The translations under genes were made by a program, and so were the position numbers. This document shows, piece after piece, positions 26,617-35,091 of a DNA stretch of 64,000 nucleotides (the first letter of the stretch is position 1; every line of letters starts with the position of its first letter). The stretch comes from Sphingobacterium zeae (GTDB lineage: Bacteria; Bacteroidota; Bacteroidia; Sphingobacteriales; Sphingobacteriaceae): NCBI RefSeq assembly GCF_030818895.1, contig NZ_JAUTBA010000001.1, positions 4,464,001-4,528,000 on the forward strand, in the 5' to 3' direction. Under the pieces are notes generated by a model, which saw nothing but the letters and a program-made list of their open reading frames with translations, did no database searches and was not told where the DNA came from.

Positions 26617-27710
26617 CTTGACTTTGTACTGTTTCTTCAACCAACATTTCCGGTAATTCAAATTGATATTTATCCAAAAATGCTTGTAATATTTTAATAA
26701 AAAGTTCTTTTGTATCGGGTCCCATTTCCTGTGGTTCGTATATGGAATACTTACCATGGCTAAGCAAATTCAGTGCACGTGAATATAGCACCTCATCCTC
26801 GATACCATGTATGCATTTGGAGAAATCATCATGACCAAAAAAGGTCGCTGTTTTCTCCAGAATGCCACGGAGCATATTGAAATGATAGGTATTGACTTTG
26901 CCGCTTTCCATTACGTGCTTTAATTCACTTAATATAGCGACATGATGAAAGAATGGAGTATCATCCGTAGCACGGAGGGTATGCCCATCACTACCGTTTT
27001 TGAGCCAAAAAGTGTCTTTTGCATTTTTGCTGTTTCAATTCGTTGCACATCACGTTGAAAAATAGGGCATGATGTGAAGAAATAACTACTTTAATTTTAT
27101 CTTTTCCCTTTTTGAGTACTTGAGCTAGATCACTTGCTACAGCAATAGCATTGTTATCGTCCAAAGAGGATATTGGATCGTCTATATAAATATATTTAAC
27201 CCAGTCATAAGCTTCTGCACCATCAATTGCTAACTCGCAAATCGAAAGGAATAAGCACCAAATAAAGATGTTCTCCTCGCCACGTGAAATCTTGATATGC
27301 GTCGCATCTCCTTTATTGAACGTTACTGTTAATTCATCATAATCTATCTTAAAATCGAATTCAGCATAGCGCTCAAGATAAGCAAAGATTTTCTCTTCTA
27401 AAGCAAGCTCGCGAAGGGCATTAAAGAATTTAGACTGACCATTGATCTTTAGCACACGTTCTTTGTCATTATCCAGGTCATTATCCCATGAGAACAAATC
27501 TTCTGTAAAAGCGTTGAAATAAAGCGTGTCCGGTCCTGTACTGCCTTTTCGTTTCTTTCCCCGTTCCTTAAACTCCATCGACAGACGTGTTTTCCCAGTA
27601 CCATTATAGGCGTACAACAACACAAAATGGTTCTCGTTGAGATCATCTCTCAACCTTATAGCCAGCTTGTCCAGAGTTTTATAGTGCAGTATTTTGGATT
27701 TTGTAGTCAT
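26585..27710 (-). pseudogene. PrrC/RloC-like ABC ATPase of the type I locus, frameshifted
   Basis: N-terminal 239 codons (27710-26991) carry Walker A AYNGTGKTRLS, an ABC signature variant ISRGEENIF, Walker B YIYIDDPISSLDD and an H-loop SSHHALF. This is the AAA_13/PrrC pattern, whose best-known members are anticodon nucleases guarding type I systems. The frame stops early (AQKR-stop), while the remaining family sequence (NAKDTFWLKNGSDGHTLRAT onward, to 26585) continues in another frame. Removing one A from the run at 27024-27028 restores one protein of about 375 residues. This may be a recent mutation, a phase-variable A-run or a sequencing error. No nuclease domain is recognised in the C-terminal part. 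Confidence 0.8.
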
Positions 27711-27713
27711 TGT

Positions 27714-28961
27714 CTATTCATTAATAGCTGGAAATAATTTCTGCATTATCCCTTTTTTATGAGCTTTTAACTGTTCGATTTTTTCAGATTGTACTGTAAT
27801 TAAATCGTCAAGTGAGGAAAGGGTGTCGGCGATTTTTTGTTGTTCATGTTTTAACCTAGGATATTTAAGCTTCATATTTTTAAGATCAGAATTGTACAAC
27901 CTTCTTATAATACCTCCATCAGATGTTTGCCATTTTAATGTTGAATAGCAATGATACAGAAAGCTATTAAGTATTAGTTCTTCTTTGTTCCCTAACCATA
28001 TAATATTCGAATCTTGAAAATATGCTGGCAAACCATCGTAAACTACTAGTCTCCCAATTGTTCCCGACGCAGAAATTAGAATATCTCCCACTTTTGGAAA
28101 AGAATATTTACTTTTAAATTCTTCGTATAATTTAAAAGGAATAAACGAATCAGCATCCTTACCAAATGTTCCGATTTTATAAAATGGAACTCCTCCCTTA
28201 GAATAGCTTGTAGTCTGTTCTTTTAGAATACGTTTGCACATTAAAGGTTCTCCAATGCTTCCTAGCCTCGTCTCAGTCCATTCAGCATCTTCTTTAAACT
28301 CTGGGAAACGATACTTAGGAACCTGCTCTCCTAGTTGTGGAAAGAGCGTTTGCATCAAACCTTTTTTATGACCTTTGAGTATTTCCAATTTCTCAGTATT
28401 TGCCGTTATTACTTCATCCAAAGAAGATAGGCAGTTAGCGATTTTGTTCTGCTCTTCTGGACTAGGCGGAAAAATCATCTTTAAGGTAGAAAATGATGTT
28501 TTGTTAATTATTGGAACTGCATGATTTCCTGCTTTTGATGCAATTTTTGACGAATTAATTTCAAGCAATGAATATAAAAAATCACTTGAATATCCTTCAT
28601 AAGGAATTAACGAATTGATTTGTTGATTAGTAGCACACTCAAACCTATTTTGAGCAATTTTCCCAATTGTTGAGCCAATACAAACAAATAAAACGCTATT
28701 TGCTTTGATTGGTCTTGTTTTTGCAAATCCTAAATCGCTTAAAGTAGTCTTGGTGTGTTCAAGATATCTATTACCACCAATATCAGCCGGTGATACAAAT
28801 AATTTAGTACCGTTGTAGTTTACTGGCTCTTTTGTACTTGGGGTATTACCCGTTATTATATCAGCAACTTCACCTAGCTTCTTCTCCTCCCACTCCCCAT
28901 CATCTTTAAATTCCGGAAAGCGTAGTTCGGGTATATTTTTATGTTCGTTATCTTTAGTCAT
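27714..28961 (-). CDS. hsdS: Type I restriction-modification specificity subunit
   Basis: A 415-residue DNA-recognition subunit with two target-recognition domains and internal repeats. RFPEFKDDGEWEEKKLGEV opens the first half and RFPEFKEDAEWTETRLGSI the second. Each half closes with a conserved helix (EEQNKIANCLSSLDEVI and HEQQKIADTLSSLDDLI) followed by HKKGLMQ/HKKGIMQ-LFP. The two different TRDs imply a bipartite recognition site. The ATG at 28959-28961 overlaps the stop of the upstream DUF1016 gene by 8 bp, showing coupled translation; the frame could also begin at 28979. The halves do not seem fused or truncated. Confidence 0.95.
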   Translation of the reverse strand: MTKDNEHKNIPELRFPEFKDDGEWEEKKLGEVADIITGNTPSTKEPVNYNGTKLFVSPADIGGNRYLEHTKTTLSDLGFAKTRPIKANSVLFVCIGSTIGKIAQNRFECATNQQINSLIPYEGYSSDFLYSLLEINSSKIASKAGNHAVPIINKTSFSTLKMIFPPSPEEQNKIANCLSSLDEVITANTEKLEILKGHKKGLMQTLFPQLGEQVPKYRFPEFKEDAEWTETRLGSIGEPLMCKRILKEQTTSYSKGGVPFYKIGTFGKDADSFIPFKLYEEFKSKYSFPKVGDILISASGTIGRLVVYDGLPAYFQDSNIIWLGNKEELILNSFLYHCYSTLKWQTSDGGIIRRLYNSDLKNMKLKYPRLKHEQQKIADTLSSLDDLITVQSEKIEQLKAHKKGIMQKLFPAINE

Positions 28962-30006
28962 TATCCTCTCTTGTTTCAATCAGTTTACGGTTGCGCACAG
29001 CAATCATTTCTGCCAGTTCCTCTTCGGTAGGCAGTACCGTTTTGTACTTGGAAGCAAACAGTTGCTTATTCTCTTTTAAAACCGAATATTTGACGATGGT
29101 TTCATCCTTCTCTGCACAAAGTATAATACCAATAGTCGGATTATCGTCCTCTCCACGTTTCAGTGCATCAAACATCCTGACGTACATATCCATCTGACCG
29201 ATATCGCCATGGCTGAGCTTGGTTGTCTTCAGATCAATTACCACAAAACACTTGAGCAGATAGTTGTAGAAAACCAGATCCACATAAAAATGGGAAGTCT
29301 CCGTACTGATACGCATCTGACGTTCGACAAAAGAAAATCCTTTTCCAAGTTCAAGCAGAAACTTCTGCAGATTGCTGATCAAAGCTTTTTCTAAAATAGA
29401 CTCTTTCCCTGTCAGATCTTCGGGCACGTCCAGAAACTCGGCAATATAGGGGTCTTTAATAAAATCCGCTGGATTATATTTCTCCAGACCAGAAAACGTA
29501 TGCGCTTGCTGGGTAGAAAGTAAGCGACGATAGTAACCGCTCTTGATATTCCGTTCCAACACACGTGAAGTCCAATTTTGCCCTGTGGCCTCCTTGATAT
29601 AATATTCTCGCTCCGTTGGATCATCAATCCGCATAATTAGGCGGATATTTGTCCAGCTAAGATTCGTTACGCGCTGCGTAACGGATTGTGAATTCTCTAC
29701 GCGCTGCGTAGAGAATTGGTCAACTTCAGGGAACACTTGGTAGAACTGCCTCATGTTCCACAAATTGGCTTCTGAAAAACCTTTACCTAATGCATCTGAC
29801 AAATACTTAGAAAGACCTGACACTATGAAATCGCCATAGCCTGCACGGCTATGGCCTTGCTGTTCTTGCTCCACAATACGCTTACCAATCTGCCAATAGG
29901 TCTGCACCATAATGGTATTGACCGCACGATAGGCTTGGCTCCGTGCCTGTGTAAGCAAGTCTCTGATTTCGCTATAGAAGTTATGTTCGTTATTCGAAAG
30001 TTCCAT
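28954..30006 (-). CDS. DUF1016 (YhcG-like) PD-(D/E)XK nuclease-domain protein
   Basis: A 350-residue protein with the DUF1016 N-terminal domain (SQAYRAVNTIMVQTYWQIGK, HTH-like) and a C-terminal PD-(D/E)XK nuclease fold: FYVDLVFYNYLLKCFVVIDLKT supplies the D and D-x-K residues (ID-LK), followed by QMDMYVRMFD. Members sit often in type I restriction loci between hsdS and hsdR, as here; their exact role is unsettled. It lies 32 bp after hsdR and overlaps hsdS. The linker after VFP contains an odd stretch STQRVENSQSVTQRVTN encoded by two palindromes (see 29665-29717). Confidence 0.9.
   Translation of the reverse strand: MELSNNEHNFYSEIRDLLTQARSQAYRAVNTIMVQTYWQIGKRIVEQEQQGHSRAGYGDFIVSGLSKYLSDALGKGFSEANLWNMRQFYQVFPEVDQFSTQRVENSQSVTQRVTNLSWTNIRLIMRIDDPTEREYYIKEATGQNWTSRVLERNIKSGYYRRLLSTQQAHTFSGLEKYNPADFIKDPYIAEFLDVPEDLTGKESILEKALISNLQKFLLELGKGFSFVERQMRISTETSHFYVDLVFYNYLLKCFVVIDLKTTKLSHGDIGQMDMYVRMFDALKRGEDDNPTIGIILCAEKDETIVKYSVLKENKQLFASKYKTVLPTEEELAEMIAVRNRKLIETREDND
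29665..29717. repeat. Two palindromes with shared TACGCGCTGCGTA core inside DUF1016 gene
   Basis: CGTTACGC (29665-29672) / GCGTAACG (29676-29683) and AATTCTCTACGC (29691-29702) / GCGTAGAGAATT (29706-29717), each with a 3-base GCT loop, are perfect. Both lie in frame in the variable linker of the DUF1016 gene and keep the frame open. The shared core with different arms looks like a REP-like or slipped insertion. Confidence 0.8.
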
Positions 30007-30038
30007 ATTCTAACAAGTTAAGTCTAGTCGTATAGGGG

Positions 30039-33035
30039 CTATTTCTCGTAAGCAACCAATCCTGCAATTTCTCTGCCTTGTGCCTGTTTGCGGAGCAATG
30101 GCAACAGATCTTCCATTAATGCCAACTCCCTGACTCGACGCTCTTTCCAACCAAGTTCCAACGGTTCTAATAGGTCTGTCAATTTCTCGCCATCAAATAT
30201 CATCCGATCGAGTATGTCATCTACGAAAGCTTTCAGATCAGCTGTTGCCAAACCATGCGTGTGGGCTACGGCAGCTAATTCTTTCTCCTTTTTCTCAATC
30301 TTGAATGCATCGTATCCTATGCGGATCTCTTTTTCAGTCATTCCTTGATCGGGACTCAGGGTCCTGATATAGGCGATCATATCTTCTTGCTCTTCCATCA
30401 GATTGGTATGGGAACTTAGCAAACTAATCAGCTGCCCCTTGGTCATCTTCTGCCTAGCTGGTTTTTTCTGTGTATAATCGGCAATCAAGCCCATGATATA
30501 ATCATAGTCAATAATTGCAGATGAAAATAGCACGAACTCAAAATCCAATTGTTGAATTTCCTCCGGTGCATCATCTCCCTCCTGTTCTTGTATTTCCTTG
30601 AGCTGCTTTGCTGTCTCTATATACGAACTTCGAAAGGAGCGTAGCCTATCTGCAGGAAGGATGGCTTCGATCTTATTACGTTGCTCCTCGTCCAGATCGG
30701 TATACTGATCTAATTGTGTCTTGAGTCGTTGTATCTCTTTGAAATGTTTAATAAAATTAATACGCGCCGTGTCACCACGAAGATTGTAAACTTCTTCGGG
30801 TTCTATCGCCAGATTTCCTTTCTCCATAAAATCGCCCAGAGCTGTGACCGCTTTCTGAAATTTTTCGATTACCAGAGGTGCTGGGTCAACTAACCAGATT
30901 TCCCGCGCCTTACCTGAATCCTCACCTGAGAATAAAGCAATCGATTCGTCTACGGCATCTTTTTGACCACGAAAATCCAAGATATTACCATAAGGTTTCG
31001 TGTCGTTGAGTACACGGTTTGTGCGTGAAAAAGCCTGTATCAAGCCGTGGTGTTTTAGATTCTTATCAACATAAAGCGTGTTGAGATACTTAGAATCAAA
31101 ACCTGTAAGCAACATATCGACAACGATCACAATATCAATCTTGTTCTCGTGTGAATAGTCGCTGTTGTTATATTTCTGATCTTTGATACGCTTCTGCACA
31201 TCTTGGTAATAAAGATCAAACTCATTGATGGAATGGTTGGTACCGTACTGTTTGTTGTAATCAGCAATGATAGTCTTTAACGCCTTCTTCTTTTCGTTCG
31301 GGTTCTGTTGGTTATCTTCTTTTTCTTGCTCTAGATCTTCTTGTAATTGCCTAATATCTGCGATATTTTTGTTGCTCTTATCCAGTACCTGTACAGGAGG
31401 CGAGAAAACACTTGTTATATTTAATGGGATGTAATCTTTATTTTGAGACCTCTTCTCTTTTTGTACTGTTTTGAACAGATGGTAATATTCGATGGCATCA
31501 TTGATTGATGCCGTTGCAAATACGGCATTAAATTTCCGAGAATTTGTGGCTGCATTGTGTTTCTCCAGGATAGCTTCTACAATTGCCTGTCTGGTAATCG
31601 ACTCACCAGGTTTAGGATTGCTATTTCCTTGGCCTTTATAATAATCAATATGAAAACGTAATACATTCTTATCGTCGATAGCATGCGTAATCGTATAGGT
31701 GGGTAAAGGTTTCTCAAAGATATCTTCGGTTGTTTTATATGATCCCTGTTCACCATCTTTTTTGATATAGGTCGCATTGGCATCGAAGATAGGTGTCCCG
31801 GTAAAACCAAAAAGCTGTGCCTTGGGGAAAAATTCTTTGATCGCTTGGTGGTTATCCCCAAACTGTGAACGATGGCACTCATCGAAAATAAAGACGATAC
31901 GTTTGTTGCTTAAAGGTTGTAAGCGTTCCTTATAATTTTTCTTATTATTTGGATCTAAGGCTATACCTAACTTCTGTATCGTCGTCACAATGACTTTATC
32001 AGCCCGGTCTGTAGATAATAAGCGTCGTACCAATGTCTCGGTATTGGTATTTTCCTCCACGCTTCCCTCTTGAAATTTATTAAACTCTTGCCTAGTCTGA
32101 CGATCGAGATCTTTGCGGTCAACTACAAAAAGACACTTTTCTATGTCCGAATTATCTTTCATCAGCGTAGACGCCTTGAATGAGGTCAATGTCTTGCCGC
32201 TACCGGTCGTATGCCAGATATAACCATTACCTCTATTTTGATGTATACAGTCCATGATAGCTTTGACGGCATAAATCTGATAAGGCCGCATGATCAACAA
32301 CTTCTGCTCACTTTCTACCAGCACCATATACTTGCTGATCATTTCACCGAGAGTACACTTGGAAAGAAACTTTTCTGCAAAAGTATCGAGATGGGTGATC
32401 TTTTTATTCTTGTCATCCGCAAATTGATAAACAGGTAGAAACTGCTCGTCAGCATTAAAACTGAAATGTTGGTTTTTATTATTGGCAAAGTAATAGGTAT
32501 TCGTCTTGTTGCTAACGATAAAAAGCTGCATAAAACAAAGCAAACTATTAGTATAGCCATTGCCTGCATCAGTTTTGTAATCAACAATCTGTTGCATAGC
32601 TTTTCGCGGCGTGATCTCCAATGATTTCAATTCTAACTGCACCAATGGCAATCCATTGATCAATAAAATTACATCATAACGGTGATTGCTATTTTCGGTA
32701 TTGATTCGCAACTGACTGATAACCTCGTAATCATTCTTACACCAATCTTTAATATTGATGAGTGTATAATGCAGTGGTGTACCATCCTCCCGCTGGAAGT
32801 AGTTGACTTCACGTAGGCGTTTAGAAGCAACAAAGACATCAGCTGTTACAATTTCGTCACGTATACGAGAAAACTCGGCATCAGTCAGTCGGACGCGGTT
32901 AAGTGCTTCGAATTTTTCTCTGAAATTTTTCTCTAGACTGTCCCGGTCACGAATATCAGGACGCAATGTATATTTTAAGTCTGCCAATTTATTAACCAGA
33001 CCTTCTTCTATCTGTTTTTCTCTCGTCATTTTCAA
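30039..33035 (-). CDS. hsdR: Type I restriction endonuclease subunit
   Basis: A 998-residue translocase-nuclease that cuts unmethylated DNA after ATP-driven translocation. The N-terminal nuclease fold has YDVILLINGLPLVQLELKS (D...E-x-K, about 140-158). The SF2 helicase motor follows: Walker A HTTGSGKT (about 280), Walker B VFIFDECHRSQFG (about 385), motif III FGFTGTPIF, and motif VI QAFSRTNRV (about 665). The C-terminal helical region meets HsdM. The start may be ATG 33035 or 33029 (MTREKQIEE). It is the first gene of the operon, 32 bp before the DUF1016 gene. Complete. Confidence 0.96.
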   Translation of the reverse strand: MKMTREKQIEEGLVNKLADLKYTLRPDIRDRDSLEKNFREKFEALNRVRLTDAEFSRIRDEIVTADVFVASKRLREVNYFQREDGTPLHYTLINIKDWCKNDYEVISQLRINTENSNHRYDVILLINGLPLVQLELKSLEITPRKAMQQIVDYKTDAGNGYTNSLLCFMQLFIVSNKTNTYYFANNKNQHFSFNADEQFLPVYQFADDKNKKITHLDTFAEKFLSKCTLGEMISKYMVLVESEQKLLIMRPYQIYAVKAIMDCIHQNRGNGYIWHTTGSGKTLTSFKASTLMKDNSDIEKCLFVVDRKDLDRQTRQEFNKFQEGSVEENTNTETLVRRLLSTDRADKVIVTTIQKLGIALDPNNKKNYKERLQPLSNKRIVFIFDECHRSQFGDNHQAIKEFFPKAQLFGFTGTPIFDANATYIKKDGEQGSYKTTEDIFEKPLPTYTITHAIDDKNVLRFHIDYYKGQGNSNPKPGESITRQAIVEAILEKHNAATNSRKFNAVFATASINDAIEYYHLFKTVQKEKRSQNKDYIPLNITSVFSPPVQVLDKSNKNIADIRQLQEDLEQEKEDNQQNPNEKKKALKTIIADYNKQYGTNHSINEFDLYYQDVQKRIKDQKYNNSDYSHENKIDIVIVVDMLLTGFDSKYLNTLYVDKNLKHHGLIQAFSRTNRVLNDTKPYGNILDFRGQKDAVDESIALFSGEDSGKAREIWLVDPAPLVIEKFQKAVTALGDFMEKGNLAIEPEEVYNLRGDTARINFIKHFKEIQRLKTQLDQYTDLDEEQRNKIEAILPADRLRSFRSSYIETAKQLKEIQEQEGDDAPEEIQQLDFEFVLFSSAIIDYDYIMGLIADYTQKKPARQKMTKGQLISLLSSHTNLMEEQEDMIAYIRTLSPDQGMTEKEIRIGYDAFKIEKKEKELAAVAHTHGLATADLKAFVDDILDRMIFDGEKLTDLLEPLELGWKERRVRELALMEDLLPLLRKQAQGREIAGLVAYEK

Positions 33036-33126
33036 TTCCTAATAAGAATCTATGTTATAAGAATCTATGTTGCAAATCAATAAACCAGCTTGTAAAAATC
33101 AGTTTAAGCAGGTAAATATAGCAAGT

Positions 33127-34041
33127 TTAAACCACAATAGCCTGCTTTACTAAGCTCATAATATACTCTAAGTTTTTGGTGTCTGCGACAATAATTTCAT
33201 AATCACCATTGCCCCAATGTCCTATGGATGATACATCTCTAGCAAGTTTTTTAGGATCGTCCAAAGTTCCTCTTTTTAGATTAATCCAAATCTTCAAACT
33301 TGATTTGAGAATACAAATATCTGTAAAAATCTTACCTTCTTTAGTGAAACCAATTTCCATCTTTTTAGGCTTAATATCTATGTTACTATCCAAATTAAAA
33401 ATAGATTGTTTGAACGTATCATAAAGCTCCCTCGTAGGATCTGGCTTTCCCTCCAGATGGGTATCCTCTGTATAAACCTTCACTTCATTGGAAATCTTTT
33501 CCAATTCAGAATTCGAGGCAGTCTGAATGGTTTTGATTGTAGGCGCGGATTTGGACTTCTTAACAGGATTCACGACAATAATATCGTCCTCATATCGTTT
33601 GATCTCCCATAACTCAATCGGAAGATCTCTAAAGTTTGAAGCTTGCTTTTGAAAATCTGTGAATGAGGGTGACACAAAGATCACCTTTGACTGTGACCAA
33701 TCGACTTCCGAACGCTTAAGATTTTCTTCTTGTGATTCGTTGTATTCTATGATAAACTCAGCTTTATTTTCCAACATAAGATTCAGATAAGAGACTCCTT
33801 GGTCTACGACCGAAAAATTACGTTCGCGTTTGTATTCAATGATAACAAAAGACTTATTGTCTTTGTCATAAGCTAACGTATCGAAACGTTGTGCTTTTAT
33901 TATAAATTCAGACTTAATCAGCTTCAATCCAGTTATCACCTCCAAATTGTTTTCAAAGAGTCGTTGTAAGTCTTTTTCTAACTTAAAAGGCTTTTCTTTT
34001 AATACCGATAGTTTATTCTTTGCTTGGGTAAATAATTGCAT
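33127..34041 (-). CDS. PD-(D/E)XK nuclease-like protein with DUF5655 domain
   Basis: A 304-residue protein. The N-terminal part (about 20-150) has the nuclease-like core RFDTLAYDKDNKSFVIIEYKRE, with D and E-x-K of the PD-(D/E)XK fold. The C-terminal 100 residues (ELYDTFKQSIFNLD, KIFTDICILKSSLKIWINLK, IGHWGNGDYEII) match DUF5655. Proteins of this build accompany restriction and defence loci in many bacteria; substrate unknown. It ends 91 bp upstream of hsdR on the same strand, so it may be co-transcribed with the restriction operon and act as an extra nuclease. Confidence 0.8.
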   Translation of the reverse strand: MQLFTQAKNKLSVLKEKPFKLEKDLQRLFENNLEVITGLKLIKSEFIIKAQRFDTLAYDKDNKSFVIIEYKRERNFSVVDQGVSYLNLMLENKAEFIIEYNESQEENLKRSEVDWSQSKVIFVSPSFTDFQKQASNFRDLPIELWEIKRYEDDIIVVNPVKKSKSAPTIKTIQTASNSELEKISNEVKVYTEDTHLEGKPDPTRELYDTFKQSIFNLDSNIDIKPKKMEIGFTKEGKIFTDICILKSSLKIWINLKRGTLDDPKKLARDVSSIGHWGNGDYEIIVADTKNLEYIMSLVKQAIVV

Positions 34042-34147
34042 AAGCTAAGATACGAATATTTTTAGCTACATTCAATTTTACTCAGAACTCCACTTGAGTG
34101 AGAATTTCTCTCCTCAATTGTTCTTCATCCAAAATATGCTTAATGAA

Positions 34148-34170
34148 GTTGTTCGGAAATTCCGAACAAC
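34148..34170. promoter_or_regulatory. Perfect 23-bp palindrome, possible operator
   Basis: GTTGTTCGGAA, central A, TTCCGAACAAC. It lies about 105 bp upstream of the PD-(D/E)XK/DUF5655 gene start (34041, minus strand). With no T-run, an operator for a dimeric regulator is more likely than a terminator. The regulator is not identified. Confidence 0.45.
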
Positions 34171-34179
34171 CACTTACAA

Positions 34180-34256
34180 CTAGTCCTTCTCAATTCTTAT
34201 CTAAATTCTTCCCCTAATCTTACTTAGTTCTTCTTCCAAATTGTTCTTAGTATTAA
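34180..34256. repeat. T/C-rich 11-12-base quasi-repeat
   Basis: Repeated TTCT...CTAA or CTTAG units at 11-13-base spacing (for example TTCTTCCCCTAA, TCTTACTTAGT). A longer relative occurs at 48550-48770. Both lie just 3' of NTF2-like cassettes on the minus strand. Confidence 0.5.
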
Positions 34257-34300
34257 AACTTAGCTAAACAAAAAAAAGCATATGGGTACCCATAGAACAC

Positions 34301-34327
34301 AAAAAAGCCACATCTCACGAGGTAGCT
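34301..34327 (-). terminator. Cassette 1 terminator
   Basis: On the minus strand GCTACCTC-gtga-GATGTGGC followed by TTTTTT (plus-strand A-run at 34301-34306). The stem has one weak pair compared with the other cassettes. It ends the NTF2-like gene at 34359-34805. Confidence 0.7.
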
Positions 34328-34358
34328 TCACAACTTATATATTTGTAAGAGATGGCTC

Positions 34359-34805
34359 CTATTTATACGAATTGATCGATTTGGATACTTTCCAGTTATT
34401 GCCCACACGCTCCAAAGTAACTAAATCTGTTTTGGTGAAATCTCCAAATTTCAACGTCACTTTAGCCACCATATAGCCTGTCGATTCCTGGATGATATCT
34501 GTGCTTACTGTACAGTTTAGCTTTTCGCCTTTTTGTTTTTTCAGGGATTTAACCACTTCGCTACGGCTGTTAGACTGCGCATTGGTAGCCTGGATCTTTT
34601 GATTAAAATCTTCGGCGAATAACTGCTCTACTCCTGCTGATTCTCCCTCTATGGTTACCGCAACATAGTGCGCTAAAGCGAAATCTGCGGTAGAAAGGTT
34701 AACGGTTGCTTTTGTTGCTTTTGCTCCTGGTCCTTCTGCTGCCATAGCGAATGTTGATACGGCGATTAAAGCTGCTGCTGCGAATGTTTTTACTAATGCT
34801 TTCAT
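34359..34805 (-). CDS. Secreted NTF2/SnoaL-like protein, cassette copy 1
   Basis: A 148-residue exported protein; the signal peptide MKALVKTFAAAALIAVSTFA is cut after AMA. The mature part (FALAHYVAVTIEGESAGVEQ, LNCTVSTDIIQESTGYMVAK, LVTLERVGNNWKVSKSINS) fits the NTF2-like alpha+beta barrel seen in many small Bacteroidota proteins, usually non-enzymatic or ligand-binding. One of six paralogues in 20 kb. The start at 34805 is fixed by the signal peptide and by homology to the other copies. Own promoter (34853-34860) and terminator (34301-34327). Function unknown. Confidence 0.8.
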   Translation of the reverse strand: MKALVKTFAAAALIAVSTFAMAAEGPGAKATKATVNLSTADFALAHYVAVTIEGESAGVEQLFAEDFNQKIQATNAQSNSRSEVVKSLKKQKGEKLNCTVSTDIIQESTGYMVAKVTLKFGDFTKTDLVTLERVGNNWKVSKSINSYK

Positions 34806-34852
34806 AATGTCTTTTTTTATTGTGTTAGTTCTGTTGTTCTTATTTGATGACT

Positions 34853-34860
34853 CAAAACTA
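34853..34860 (-). promoter_or_regulatory. Cassette 1 promoter -7 element
   Basis: TAGTTTTG on the minus strand fits the Bacteroidota -7 consensus TAnnTTTG and is kept in all six cassettes. A -33 element is not clear. It lies 48 bp before the start codon. Confidence 0.55.
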
Positions 34861-35091
34861 CAACACAATAGGCCCCTAGCCTACGGCCTTTAGACCAACG
34901 ATCTGGAAAACTCGGTGAATGGCGGCAATGAGAAGGTAAACGTATAGCACGAATCCGGTACAGAATACCTGATAAAGTTTTTAGGATTGCCAGCCACATT
35001 CAAAAAATAAATGATTAATTTTATTGCCGGGAAAGGCGTCCTATATGCAGGCAGTCAATCACCACGCTGTAATTATACCTATTATTCTTTT

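Larger units (their letters stand above)
34042..34300. other. Intergenic region with palindrome and T/C-rich repeats
   Basis: No gene. It carries a perfect 23-bp palindrome (34148-34170), a T/C-rich run of loosely repeated 11-12-base units (34180-34256) and a short palindrome TATGGGTACCCATA (34281-34294) next to the cassette terminator. Confidence 0.6.

Noticed and set aside
32211..32438. Plus-strand frames inside hsdR (also 30088-30348, 32803-33042)
   Set aside because: Antisense shadows of the well-supported hsdR gene.
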